Source: Shewanella salipaludis (GTDB lineage Bacteria; Pseudomonadota; Gammaproteobacteria; Enterobacterales; Shewanellaceae). From it: a stretch of 64,000 nucleotides of DNA. Numbering within the stretch: the first letter of the stretch is position 1; every line of letters begins with the position of its first letter. The stretch is taken from positions 124,001-188,000 of the forward strand of contig NZ_JAAXYH010000001.1 in the NCBI RefSeq assembly GCF_012911865.1, in the 5' to 3' direction. The notes under the pieces were generated by a model, which saw only the letters and a program-made list of their open reading frames with translations, ran no database searches and had not been told where the DNA came from. The translations under genes and the position numbers were made by a program. Of this stretch, positions 17,285 to 25,706 are shown one piece after another.

Positions 17285-17344
17285 ATGTCCTCTCTTTCCT
17301 TTTTTTCGCCTTCTCTTTGTTCTTTTTCTTTCAGCTCAACTTGA
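17285..17344 (+). CDS. possible 19-aa small ORF in a pyrimidine-rich tract
   Basis: ATG at 17285 preceded by AAAGGAG at ideal spacing, encoding a Ser/Phe/Leu-rich 19-residue peptide (MSSLSFFSPSLCSFSFSST) and ending in TGA. The coding stretch is almost entirely C and T. It lies right after the terminator of the Vps62-like gene. It could be a leader or membrane peptide, or a chance frame in a polypyrimidine tract. Confidence 0.2.
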   Translation: MSSLSFFSPSLCSFSFSST

Positions 17345-17516
17345 GCCGGCTGTTTGACCATTAACCATTAGCCTGCGTCGGCACTTCGTTGCTCCGGGTC
17401 TGTGCGGCGAGGCCTAACAGGCCAAAGCATCTGCGCTGACCTACACTTGCCTCTGGGAAGCGTTTTAGCGTCGGCAGTGATGGACGCCGGCAATGTCACA
17501 GCAGTCAGGGGGTGCC

Positions 17517-17786
17517 ATGGTTACGGTTAAAAAGATGGTCTTGGATATACTCAAACCCCACAGGCCCAATGCGCTGGAGTTTTGCCTTGGGGTCGCCGCG
17601 GTCGGCGCCGATTACCGGGTACAGCTGACGGTGTTGGAGATGGATGAAAAAACCGAGTCGTTGCGGCTGCAGGTGGAAGGTGCCGCCCTCGATTTCGAGG
17701 CCATTCATGGCGCCATCAACACTCTCGGTGGCTCGCTGCACAGCATAGATGAGGTAGAAGTGCACAGCGGCGCCGGCACGGACTGA
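17517..17786 (+). CDS. DUF211 family protein
   Basis: 89 residues; MVTVKKMVLDILKPHRPN at the start and LDFEAIHGAINTLGGSLHSIDEVEV at the end are the hallmark ends of DUF211, a small ferredoxin-like-fold family best known from archaea. ATG 17517 follows a GGGGGTG purine run; an in-frame ATG at 17493 lacks one. It is the first gene of a tight operon: 4 bases to the CCC1/VIT-like gene, which in turn is one base from a P-type ATPase. Some DUF211 members have been suggested to bind metals; here the context points to cation homeostasis. Biochemical role not established. Confidence 0.85.
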   Translation: MVTVKKMVLDILKPHRPNALEFCLGVAAVGADYRVQLTVLEMDEKTESLRLQVEGAALDFEAIHGAINTLGGSLHSIDEVEVHSGAGTD

Positions 17787-17790
17787 CGCC

Positions 17791-18375
17791 GTGGGCTGGC
17801 TGGCATGGGTGGATTTCTTGCTGCGCATCAGTCGCAGTCAGGGCATAGTGCGGCGTTATCTGGTGGTCAATGGTTTCGATGGGGCGCTCACCATGCTGGG
17901 GTTGATCCTGGGTTTTCTGTTCAGCTCGCCGGCCGAGCTGGATCTTATCCTCAATGCCTGTCTGGGGGCGGCCATCGCCCTTGCCATGAGTGGCACCAGC
18001 AGCGCCTATATAAGTGAAGCGGCCGAGCGCAAGCGGGCACTGAGCCAACTGGAGGAGGCGATGTTGAGCGATCTGCATGCCAGTGCCCACGGCAAGGCGG
18101 CGCGCTGGGTACCTCTGTTTATCGCCATCATCAACGGCGCTGCACCGCTGGCAATATCCCTGTTGATCCTCACGCCCCTGTGGCTGGCACGCGCCGGCAT
18201 GGCCTTGCCCTTGGCGCCGCTGCCGCTGGCGGTGATGGTGGCACTGTTGCTGATTTTCTTTCTCGGGGTGTTTCTCGGGCGTATCGCCCAGACGTCCTGG
18301 TGGCGCAGCGGTCTGCAGACTCTGCTGGTCGCCGCGCTGACCGCCGCACTCATCTACCTCATTGGCGGACACTGA
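17791..18375 (+). CDS. CCC1/VIT-like membrane protein (TIGR00267-type)
   Basis: 194 residues, GTG start four bases after the DUF211 stop. The N-terminal IVRRYLVVNGFDGALTMLGLILGF is the conserved first-helix motif of VIT1/CCC1-related proteins of the small TIGR00267 type. About five membrane segments are apparent: residues 29-47, 51-70, 108-128, 140-165 and 172-192. The cytoplasmic loop SEAAERKRALSQLEEAML corresponds to the metal-binding helix region of VIT proteins. Family members move Fe2+ or Mn2+. It is sandwiched between DUF211 and a P-type ATPase, supporting a divalent-cation role. Confidence 0.75.
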   Translation: MGWLAWVDFLLRISRSQGIVRRYLVVNGFDGALTMLGLILGFLFSSPAELDLILNACLGAAIALAMSGTSSAYISEAAERKRALSQLEEAMLSDLHASAHGKAARWVPLFIAIINGAAPLAISLLILTPLWLARAGMALPLAPLPLAVMVALLLIFFLGVFLGRIAQTSWWRSGLQTLLVAALTAALIYLIGGH

Positions 18376-18376
18376 C

Positions 18377-21061
18377 ATGAATCACAATGCCCAGGAGCCG
18401 CCGCGGCCCTTGGTGGACACAGACATGCACCGCGTCGAATGGCATCTGCTCGGCGCAGACGCAGTGCTGCAACGGCTGGCATCCTCACGCCGCGGTCTGG
18501 ACAGCGCCGAGGCCAGGCGCCGCATACAGCGCTATGGCGCCAATGTGCTGCCTTCGGCCCGTCAGCGTTCGTGGCTGCGGATGCTGTTGGGGCAGTTTGC
18601 CGATTTCATGATTTTGGTGCTGCTGGTTGCGGCGCTGATTTCCGGTTTCATCGGTGAGCCCCAGGATACTGTGACTATCCTGCTGATAGTGCTGCTCAAC
18701 GCCCTGATAGGCACGTTGCAGGAGTTTCGTGCCGAGCGCGCGCTCAGTGCGTTGCAGGCCATGGCGGCGCCTATGGCTAGGGTACTGAGGGACGGCCAGC
18801 CTGTGTTGCTGGCGGCCAGCGAGCTGGTGCCAGGCGATCTGGTATTGCTGGAGAGCGGCAATCAGGTACCGGCCGATCTGCGGTTGCTGGAGGCCGAGGA
18901 TCTGCAGGCCGATGAGTCGGCGCTGACGGGTGAGTCCCTGCCTGTCGACAAGCAGAGTGCCCGCCAGTGTGCCGATGACGGGGATCCGGCGACGCGTCAC
19001 AATCTGCTCTTCAATCACAGCCTGATCACCCGCGGCCGCGCTCGCGCTGTGGTGGTGGCCACAGGCTTGCAGACCCGGATGGGCCGCATAGCTCAAATGT
19101 TGCAAACAGAGCAGGGCGTCAGCACGCCGTTGCAGCAGAGGCTGTTGCGCTTTGGCCGTTATCTGGTGCTGGCGGTGTTGGTGATTTGCGCCTTGGTATT
19201 CGTGGTGGGTGTGTGGCAGGGACAGGCCCCCATGCTGATGTTGCTTACCGCCGTCAGCCTGGCGGTGGCTGCCATCCCCGAGGCCCTGCCTGCTGTGGTG
19301 ACTATCTCTCTGGCCCTGGGTGCCCGCAAGTTGGTGCGCCACCATGCCTTGGTGCGCAACCTGCCGGCGGTCGAGACGCTGGGCTCTGTCACCTATATTT
19401 GTGCCGACAAGACGGGCACCCTGACCCAGAATCGCATGCGCGTCGAGGCGCTGTTTGCCGCCGGCGAGCGGAGCGCGGCGCTGCCGCCTCGGCCCGGGCC
19501 ACCCTGGCTGCAACTGGGGCAGGCAATGGCACTCAGCAACGATGTGGCCCTGCAGGATGGCCAGATGACAGGGGAAACCACCGAACTGGCGCTGTTCGAT
19601 GCCGCCGCCCGCAGCGGCTTTCACAAGACAGCACTGGAGCAGGCTTTCCCCCGCTTGATGGCGTTGGCCTTCGATGGCCGCCGCAAGTGCATGACCACCC
19701 TGCACCAGAGTGACCCGGGAGTCCTGGCTTATACCAAGGGCGCGCCGGAGACAGTGCTGAGCCTGTGCGTCCGCCAACTGGGTGTTGCCGCCGTCGAGCC
19801 TTTCGAGGAGCGGCCGGTGCTGGCCGAGGTGCAGCGTCTGACCGAGGCGGGCTATCGGGTACTGGCGTTTGCCATGCGTGAATTTGCTTCCCTGCCGGCG
19901 GGGCAGGGCAGCGACAGTTTGGAGCAACGGTTGACGTTCCTCGGGCTGGTTGGGCTGATGGACCCGCCGCGGCAGGAAGCGGCCCAGGCGTTGAGTGACT
20001 GCCACAGCGCCGGCATTACCACTGTGATGATCACCGGCGATCACCCGGGCACGGCGATGACCATAGCCCGGGGGCTGGGCATCGCCCGTCAACCCGCCGA
20101 ATTGCTCAGCGGTGGTCAACTGGCGGCCCTGAGCGATGCCGAACTGGCACGGAAGGTCGGCTCCATCAGGGTCTATGCGCGGGTGACGCCCGAGCAGAAA
20201 TTGCGCATCGTCAAGGCGTTGCAGGCCAATGGGGAATTTGTGGCCATGACGGGCGACGGGGTCAACGATGCGCCGGCACTGCAGCGTGCCGGCATAGGCG
20301 TGGCCATGGGCTGCAAGGGCACGGATGTGGCACGCGAGGCCGCCGACATGGTGTTGCTCGACGACAATTTTGCCAGCATAGTGCACTCTGTCCGCGCCGG
20401 TCGACGGATCTTCGACAACATCCGCAAGTTCATCAAGTACACCATGACATCCAACGCCGGCGAGATCTGGACCCTGTTTCTGGCGCCTTTCATGGGACTG
20501 CCGGTGCCGCTGCTGCCGATCCATATTCTGTGGATCAACCTGGTCACAGATGGCTTGCCCGGGCTGGCACTGACGCTGGAGCCGGCCGAGCCGGCTATCA
20601 TGCAGCGGCCGCCGCGGCCACCGGCGGAAAACATTTTTGCCCATGGCCTGTGGCAACACATAGTCTGGGCGGGCCTGTATATCGGCGGTATCAGCCTCGC
20701 CGCCATGGCCTGGGCCATCGCCCATGGACAGGCCTACTGGCAGACCATGGTGTTTACTGTCTTGACCGTGGCACAGCTGTTTCACGCGCTGGCGGTACGC
20801 AGTGAGCGCCAGTCTCTGTTGCAACTTGGGCTGCTGAGCAACCTGCCACTGCTGGGAACTGTGCTGCTGACGCTGTTGCTGCAACTGGCGGTGATCTACA
20901 CGCCTGTACTCAACCGTGTGTTCCATACCCAGCCCTTGCCCCCCTTTGCGCTGCTGCAGTGCCTCTTGCTGTCGGCCACTGTGTTGCTGGCGGTGGAAGC
21001 GGAGAAATGGCTGCTGCGCCGCGGCCTGCTGTACCCAGATGGCCGCGCCCGCGGTCCATGA
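18377..21061 (+). CDS. P-type cation-translocating ATPase, Ca2+-pump-like (P2A)
   Basis: 894 residues. N-terminal cation-ATPase domain ([14 protein letters not shown]...), actuator motif [10 protein letters not shown], membrane helix 4 with PEALP, phosphorylation site DKTGTLTQN (Asp344), nucleotide-binding KGAPE, hinge [12 protein letters not shown] and a C-terminal membrane block beginning [14 protein letters not shown]. The organisation is that of SERCA/PMR1-like pumps; PEALP replaces the more usual PEGLP. It should export Ca2+ or Mn2+ from the cytoplasm. ATG 18377 is one base after the preceding stop; an in-frame TTG at 18362 is less likely. Last gene of the DUF211-CCC1 operon; no terminator hairpin seen immediately after. 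Confidence 0.9.
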   Translation: MNHNAQEPPRPLVDTDMHRVEWHLLGADAVLQRLASSRRGLDSAEARRRIQRYGANVLPSARQRSWLRMLLGQFADFMILVLLVAALISGFIGEPQDTVTILLIVLLNALIGTLQEFRAERALSALQAMAAPMARVLRDGQPVLLAASELVPGDLVLLESGNQVPADLRLLEAEDLQADESALTGESLPVDKQSARQCADDGDPATRHNLLFNHSLITRGRARAVVVATGLQTRMGRIAQMLQTEQGVSTPLQQRLLRFGRYLVLAVLVICALVFVVGVWQGQAPMLMLLTAVSLAVAAIPEALPAVVTISLALGARKLVRHHALVRNLPAVETLGSVTYICADKTGTLTQNRMRVEALFAAGERSAALPPRPGPPWLQLGQAMALSNDVALQDGQMTGETTELALFDAAARSGFHKTALEQAFPRLMALAFDGRRKCMTTLHQSDPGVLAYTKGAPETVLSLCVRQLGVAAVEPFEERPVLAEVQRLTEAGYRVLAFAMREFASLPAGQGSDSLEQRLTFLGLVGLMDPPRQEAAQALSDCHSAGITTVMITGDHPGTAMTIARGLGIARQPAELLSGGQLAALSDAELARKVGSIRVYARVTPEQKLRIVKALQANGEFVAMTGDGVNDAPALQRAGIGVAMGCKGTDVAREAADMVLLDDNFASIVHSVRAGRRIFDNIRKFIKYTMTSNAGEIWTLFLAPFMGLPVPLLPIHILWINLVTDGLPGLALTLEPAEPAIMQRPPRPPAENIFAHGLWQHIVWAGLYIGGISLAAMAWAIAHGQAYWQTMVFTVLTVAQLFHALAVRSERQSLLQLGLLSNLPLLGTVLLTLLLQLAVIYTPVLNRVFHTQPLPPFALLQCLLLSATVLLAVEAEKWLLRRGLLYPDGRARGP

Positions 21062-21291
21062 TCCCGAGTTCAAGGCGTGGACATTCGGGCAGCTGCCGAC
21101 AATGATGGTGCCGGCCAAGAATAATTTTGGCTGTCCTCATAAACAGCTTCTATACTGTGATTGCACTGTTACTGCGTGTTTTTGGCGAATATATCCATTC
21201 CGGTTTAGTGGGTAAATTTACCTATATGCACGCAGGTTTCAAATATAAGTATCAAAGGATGTTTAACTTAACTTTTTAAAAGGAATTTAAG

Positions 21292-21711
21292 ATGTTTAAT
21301 TTTAATTATTCTACTGCGGTTGTAAGTTGGGGAAATATTAGTCTTCGTGTTTATTCAAGCGATGGTCAAAATGTTACGGAAAAGTGCTGGGACAGTGGCT
21401 CCTGGTATGTCGGCGCATTTAAAGCAGAAGGGCAGACTGTGAGCGCAGCCAGTTGGGTCGATGCTTCTGGCCAAATTCACATTCGTGCCTATGTCAGTGA
21501 TCAAGGTAAAATTGTCGAGCACTGCTGGGATAAGGATAAGTGGTATATTGGGGCATTGAGCACAGATGGCACCCATTCTTCGGCAACTGCATGGTATGCG
21601 AACAACGCGGTTCATTTACGTGTCTATGTCACCAAAGTATCGGGTGAAGTTCAGGAACAATGTTGGGACGGCAGTGGTCCCTGGTATGTTGGTGTTTATG
21701 AAGGCTCTTAA
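21292..21711 (+). CDS. fucose-specific lectin-like protein (RSL/BambL/AAL type), three repeats
   Basis: 139 residues composed of three blades of about 46 residues. Each has S/A-W, then R-V/A-Y-V/S, a short turn, a Glu and C-W-D, followed by W-Y-x-G. The putative fucose-site residues recur in register: Arg19/Glu30/Trp38, Arg65/Glu76/Trp84 and Arg110/Glu122/Trp131. This closely resembles the Ralstonia lectin RSL and BambL, which carry two blades and trimerise into a six-bladed propeller; three blades would predict a dimer. No signal peptide. AAAAGGA lies eight bases before the ATG. AT-rich and placed in the accessory region, likely acquired. Binding to L-fucosides is inferred, not shown. Confidence 0.85.
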   Translation: MFNFNYSTAVVSWGNISLRVYSSDGQNVTEKCWDSGSWYVGAFKAEGQTVSAASWVDASGQIHIRAYVSDQGKIVEHCWDKDKWYIGALSTDGTHSSATAWYANNAVHLRVYVTKVSGEVQEQCWDGSGPWYVGVYEGS

Positions 21712-21799
21712 CTAGCCACCATCCGCTCGCTTTTACGAGAGCGTAGAAGCGAGCGATTTCAGCTGCGACTGGCAAATATAGCCATCCATTCCCTCAAGA

Positions 21800-21841
21800 T
21801 GAAACAATAAAGATAGGGCATTATCTGCCTTTATTGTTTCA
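21800..21841. terminator. Bidirectional terminator-like hairpin after the lectin gene
   Basis: Perfect 13-base arms TGAAACAATAAAG / CTTTATTGTTTCA; the loop extends the stem with AGATA/TATCT. It lies between convergent genes (lectin and the monooxygenase-fold gene). Confidence 0.7.
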
Positions 21842-21879
21842 AAACCACCACCTAAGGTGTTCCTCTATTAAATAAGCTG

Positions 21880-22269
21880 TCACAGGCCTTTGCCACCCAG
21901 AGGTTTGGCTGGGGTATGCTCCATGGCCACAATAAGAGGACGTGCGCGATTAATTAACTCCCGGACTTCAGTGTTTGCTAATGAGGTTTGCTGATCTTCC
22001 TGGTTTTCCCAAACCTCGGTGATCAGGATTTTGTCTTGATCGGCTGAGGCAACTTGTACCAGATAAATCATGCAGCCTTCTAAATGGGATACAACTTGGG
22101 AGGCTTGGAGCAAAATTTGGGCTAATTCCTCGCCCTTTCCTGGCTGTGCGGTGAACACCGCCTGCATGCCAAACCTGATTGAATTGCTTGTCTCCATTTT
22201 ATCTACTGCATACACATGATGCGAAGTGAATAAGAGTAATCCTAAAATCATTTTTCCGATCGTTTTCAT
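21880..22269 (-). CDS. exported antibiotic-biosynthesis-monooxygenase-fold protein
   Basis: 129 residues. A signal peptide (MILGLLLFTSHHVYA) is followed by a dimeric alpha-beta barrel domain of the ABM/quinol monooxygenase type: FTAQPGKGEELAQILLQA, the GCMIYLVQVA strand, ITEVWENQEDQQTSLA and a terminal helix. Cytoplasmic relatives (YgiN-like) oxidise quinols without cofactors; a secreted form is less usual and its substrate unknown. AAGGA is present before the ATG. It lies in the accessory region beside an IS3 remnant. Confidence 0.8.
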   Translation of the reverse strand: MKTIGKMILGLLLFTSHHVYAVDKMETSNSIRFGMQAVFTAQPGKGEELAQILLQASQVVSHLEGCMIYLVQVASADQDKILITEVWENQEDQQTSLANTEVRELINRARPLIVAMEHTPAKPLGGKGL

Positions 22270-22591
22270 AAATATCCTTAGGATTTAAGCAACCTTAGCT
22301 GAACACGGCCCTATGCCACCCACATAAAGTGAGCAGTTCCTTGTTATGTAACCAAGGTCTCATAATCGACAGGACTTCGCCAGCTTAAGTTTGAATTAAG
22401 CCAAGGGCGGCGATTAAGGAACGCATAGTATATTCCAAAATTTTTTGCACTTTGTTTGGTACCCACTCATAGTACGCAAAAATCAGTCACAACCTAAGAG
22501 TGATGCAGCCAAGGGTTGAAATAACCGGGAAGTGCCGGTGCCTGTATTGCTTTGGGTAAAATTTGGCATAGATTGAGCCACAGGGTGGGTC
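22270..22591. other. Non-coding decayed region
   Basis: No intact gene. Around 22435-22465 the minus strand encodes a fragment EWVPNKVQK that matches EWVANKVQK in the 15769-16044 frame; about 26 of 30 bases are the same by eye. Confidence 0.5.
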
Positions 22592-22828
22592 TCAGCGGCA
22601 TACCCCATTTACCTCTCGATATTCTTTGCGCCAATGAGACAACATAAAGGGGTGTATGTCCAGCGTTTCGGCAACATCCTTGACCGAAGGATGAGGAAAG
22701 TGTGACCAGGCTACTGCTTTTATCTTGAACTCAAGCGTGTACTGCTGAGTCCGTTTTCCGGTTTTGTATGCCGGCATAGGAACACCTCAATGACTCATTT
22801 GGATGTCCACTAAAACGGGTCAAGTTCA
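22592..22828 (-). mobile_element. Truncated IS3-family element (left end with orfA fragment)
   Basis: On the minus strand the element starts at 22828 with a TGAACTTGACCCGTTTTAGT-type inverted repeat. It is followed at 22777 by a 61-codon orfA N-terminus (MPAYKTGKRTQQYTLEFKIKA..., HTH region DVAETLDIHPFMLSHWRKEYREV) that diverges into an early stop at 22592. No orfB and no right inverted repeat were found, so this is an inactive stub. Confidence 0.75.
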
Positions 22829-22872
22829 ATCAGCCAGGCAACTGTAATAAGCCCACCCTGCAGTGTCTCAAA

Positions 22873-22907
22873 AACAACAAAGGCCGGCTGAGCCGGCCTT
22901 TGTTGTT
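22873..22907 (-). terminator. Terminator of ilvIH
   Basis: Sixteen-base perfect stem (AACAACAAAGGCCGGC and its complement) with a 3-base loop; on the minus strand it ends in T-rich sequence. It lies about 70 bases after the ilvN stop. Confidence 0.9.
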
Positions 22908-22940
22908 CATCGTACGTGGCTGGTCGATTGCCATCGCACA

Positions 22941-22976
22941 GGCACTCAGGCATTCAGGCATTCAGGCATTCAGGCT
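22941..22976 (-). repeat. 8-bp tandem repeat directly after the ilvN stop
   Basis: On the plus strand GGCACTCA followed by three exact copies of GGCATTCA and a partial one, abutting the ilvN stop codon at 22977-22979. Confidence 0.85.
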
Positions 22977-23471
22977 TCAGGCGCGCATCGCCTTGTCGCC
23001 GCGGGCCAGGCCCACCACGCCGGAGCGGGAGACTTCGACCACCTTGGTCACTTCCCCCAAGGCGCGGATGAAGGCGTCGAGCTTCTCGCTGGTGCCGGCC
23101 ATCTGTATGGTATAGAGGCTGGCGGTGACATCCACTATCTGGCCGCGGAAGATATCTGCGGTGCGCTTGACCTCCTCGCGGGTATCGCCGCTGGCCTTGA
23201 CCTTCACCAGCGCCAGCTCACGTTCTATGTGGGCCGACTCAGTGATGTTGGATACCTTGAGTATGTCGATGAGCTTATGCAGCTGCTTCTCTATCTGCTC
23301 CAGCACCATCTCGTCGGCGGCGACCGTGATGTTGAGCCGCGACAGGGTAGGATCGTCGGTCGGTGCCACCGTCAGGCTTTCTATGTTGTAGCCGCGTTGG
23401 GAGAAGAGGCCGACCACGCGGGACAGGGCGCCGGGTTGGTTTTCCAGTAATACACTAATAATTCGCCGCAT
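22977..23471 (-). CDS. ilvH: acetolactate synthase small (regulatory) subunit
   Basis: 164 residues with an N-terminal ACT domain ([40 protein letters not shown], about residues 1-80) and the C-terminal ALS_ss_C domain (AFIRALGEVTKVVEVSRSGVVGLARG). It confers valine feedback on the catalytic subunit. Its ATG overlaps the TGA of ilvI by one base (TGATG), implying translational coupling. The frame is open upstream, but [11 protein letters not shown] is the family start. Length is normal. Confidence 0.95.
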   Translation of the reverse strand: MRRIISVLLENQPGALSRVVGLFSQRGYNIESLTVAPTDDPTLSRLNITVAADEMVLEQIEKQLHKLIDILKVSNITESAHIERELALVKVKASGDTREEVKRTADIFRGQIVDVTASLYTIQMAGTSEKLDAFIRALGEVTKVVEVSRSGVVGLARGDKAMRA

Positions 23472-25192
23472 CAGCTTTTCTCCGTTTTGCTCAGCCACAT
23501 TTCATTCATTGCCCCGCCGCGGATCAACATGGGGTATACGTGCTCCGTCTCATCTATGCTGATGTCGACGAACACCAGCCTGTCTTTCATGGCCAGGGCC
23601 TCGGCCAGTTTGGTCTCCAGCTCGGCCGGGCTGCTGATGGTCATGCCGACATGGCCATAGGCTTCGGCGATTTTGGCGAAGTTGGGCACAGAATCCATGT
23701 AGGAGTGGGAGTGGCGACCCGAGTAGATCATGTCCTGCCACTGCTTGACCATGCCGAGGAAGCGGTTGTTGAGGTTGATGATCTTCACAGGCACATCGTA
23801 TTGCAGCGCGGTCGACAGCTCCTGGATGTTCATCTGGATTGAACCGTCACCGGTGACGCACACCACTGTCTCCTGCGGCATCGCCATCTTGACCCCCATG
23901 GCGGCCGGCAGGCCGAAGCCCATGGTGCCCAAGCCCCCCGAGTTTATCCAGCGCCTGGGTTTGTCGAAGGGATAATAGAGGGCGGCGAACATCTGGTGCT
24001 GGCCGACATCCGAGGCCACATAGGCCTCGCCCTTCGTCAGCCTGTACAGCGTTTCTATCACCTGCTGCGGCTTGATGCGGTCGCTGTTGCTGTCGTAGGC
24101 CAGACAGTCGCGCTCACGCCAGTGGTTGATTTCGCTCCACCAGTAATCTATCGCGGCCTCGTCCTGCCGGGTGTCTTGTTCTGCGTCCAGCAGTTCCAGC
24201 ATGGCATCGAGAATATTGTCGGCACTGCCCACTATGGGGATATCGACCCTGATGGTCTTGGAGATGGACGAAGGGTCTATGTCTATGTGCAATATGGTGG
24301 CGTTGGGGCAGTATTTCTCGACCTTGTTGGTGGTGCGATCGTCGAAGCGCACCCCTATGCCGAAGATGAGATCGCTATGGTGCATCGCCATGTTGGCCTC
24401 GTAACGGCCGTGCATCCCCAGCATGCCGAGGCAATTGGCGTGGGTGCCGGGGAAGGCCCCCAGTCCCATCAGGGTATTGACCACCGGAATGTTCAGGCGT
24501 TCGGCCAGAGTCAGTATCTGGCGGTCGCAGGCGGAAATGATGGCGCCGCCGCCGACATAGAGCACAGGCTTCTTGGCGGCCAACAGCGCCTGCAGGCCGC
24601 GGCGAATTTGTCCCCTGTGGCCCGAGGTCGTCGGGTTGTAGGAGCGCATCTTGACGCTCTTGGGGTAGACATAGGGATGCAGCAGCGCAGGATCCAGACA
24701 ATCCTTGGGCAAGTCGACCACCACAGGGCCGGGACGGCCGCTGGCGGCTATGTAGAAGGCCTTCTTGATGGTTTCGGGTATGTCTTGGGGATCTTTGACC
24801 AGGAAGCTGTGTTTCACTATCGGACGCGAAATGCCTATCATGTCGCATTCCTGGAAGGCATCGTTGCCTATCAGGTTGCTCGGCACCTGGCCGGACAGGA
24901 CCACCAGCGGGACTGAATCCATGTAGGCTGTGGCTATGCCGGTAATGGCATTGGTGGCACCCGGACCCGAGGTCACTAGTACCACGCCCACCTTGCCAGT
25001 GGCGCGGGCATAGCCGTCGGCCATGTGTACCGCCGCCTGTTCGTGGCGCACCAGTATGTGTTCTACGCCGGCGATTTCGTGCAGGGCGTCATAGATATCG
25101 AGAACCGAGCCACCTGGGTAGCCGAATATGTGGGACACGCCTTCGTCGATCAGGGAACGGACGATCATGCTGGCGCCGGATAACATCTCCAT
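23471..25192 (-). CDS. ilvI: acetolactate synthase large (catalytic) subunit
   Basis: 573 residues, full-length ThDP-dependent enzyme. N-terminal Pyr domain with [14 protein letters not shown], the catalytic glutamate in [13 protein letters not shown], central FAD/dehydrogenase-like domain, and PP domain with ThDP motif GDGSIQMN...[12 protein letters not shown]. It condenses two pyruvates to acetolactate (or pyruvate with 2-oxobutyrate), the first step of branched-chain amino acid synthesis. AGAGG is eight bases before ATG 25192; an in-frame TTG at 25198 is disfavoured. Preceded by a structured leader. Confidence 0.95.
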   Translation of the reverse strand: MEMLSGASMIVRSLIDEGVSHIFGYPGGSVLDIYDALHEIAGVEHILVRHEQAAVHMADGYARATGKVGVVLVTSGPGATNAITGIATAYMDSVPLVVLSGQVPSNLIGNDAFQECDMIGISRPIVKHSFLVKDPQDIPETIKKAFYIAASGRPGPVVVDLPKDCLDPALLHPYVYPKSVKMRSYNPTTSGHRGQIRRGLQALLAAKKPVLYVGGGAIISACDRQILTLAERLNIPVVNTLMGLGAFPGTHANCLGMLGMHGRYEANMAMHHSDLIFGIGVRFDDRTTNKVEKYCPNATILHIDIDPSSISKTIRVDIPIVGSADNILDAMLELLDAEQDTRQDEAAIDYWWSEINHWRERDCLAYDSNSDRIKPQQVIETLYRLTKGEAYVASDVGQHQMFAALYYPFDKPRRWINSGGLGTMGFGLPAAMGVKMAMPQETVVCVTGDGSIQMNIQELSTALQYDVPVKIINLNNRFLGMVKQWQDMIYSGRHSHSYMDSVPNFAKIAEAYGHVGMTISSPAELETKLAEALAMKDRLVFVDISIDETEHVYPMLIRGGAMNEMWLSKTEKS

Positions 25193-25198
25193 GGGCAA

Positions 25199-25435
25199 TT
25201 CCTCTTAAGTTACCGTTACGGTAGACAGTAGCTTGCTTACAGCGACGGTAATCGCTCTAAATTAAAGCCGGGAGGGTAGTCCCGACTCTCGCTTGCCGAT
25301 GACTGCTCGGTGGAGCAGACTTTTCATCCTGTGGATGCAGCAACTGTTGCTGGGCAACAGCTTTTCATCATAGGGGAAAGCAGTTGCGTTTCAAGCCTTT
25401 TAATCAGAAAAATAACCTGAATGAAACATTTTCAT
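25199..25435 (-). promoter_or_regulatory. ilvIH leader with hairpins, possible attenuator
   Basis: On the minus strand three elements follow one another. First is a perfect stem CTGTTGC/GCAACAG (25344-25360). Second is a 21-codon frame MKSLLHRAVIGKRESGLPSRL starting with the ATG just after it; it holds Leu-Leu and Val-Ile codon pairs. Third is a terminator-like stem GTCGGGA/TCCCGGC with a T-rich tail (25258-25286). This arrangement resembles a branched-chain attenuator, but the short frame has a poor ribosome binding site. Confidence 0.35.
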
Positions 25436-25554
25436 CTTTAAGCCGGCCAGCCGAGGACGGCTGGCGGAGTTTTATGTGGCTGGAACCGTCTTTTTGTCAT
25501 GGGGTTAAGGCCGAAAGCCGGACTCTGCCTCCGGGTTGGTGACAGCGTTACCAT

Positions 25555-25622
25555 GGTTTTGTGAAGTAACAGGTTTTTTGAGCTAATAGCTTTTTTGAAG
25601 CAATGGCTTTTTTGAAACTGGC
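25555..25622. repeat. 17-bp degenerate tandem repeat, four copies
   Basis: Units GGTTTTGTGAAGTAACA, GGTTTTTTGAGCTAATA, GCTTTTTTGAAGCAATG and GCTTTTTTGAAACTGGC, consecutive. They lie 84 bases after the stop of the Bcr/CflA gene on the minus strand. The surrounding gap 25436-25706 has no gene. Confidence 0.8.
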
Positions 25623-25706
25623 GTTCGCCAAGGGACACAGACCGCAACGTCAATGGGCGTTGCGGTTCTGTGGTGACAGGAGCTTGCCGGGCCTTATCGT
25701 GACAGC

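Noticed and set aside
18485-21118. Very long minus-strand open frame (877 codons) opposite the P-type ATPase gene
   Set aside because: It is the antisense of a full-length ATPase with all motifs. High GC in the third codon position leaves the opposite frame open; the translation is Gln/His-rich and has no domain.
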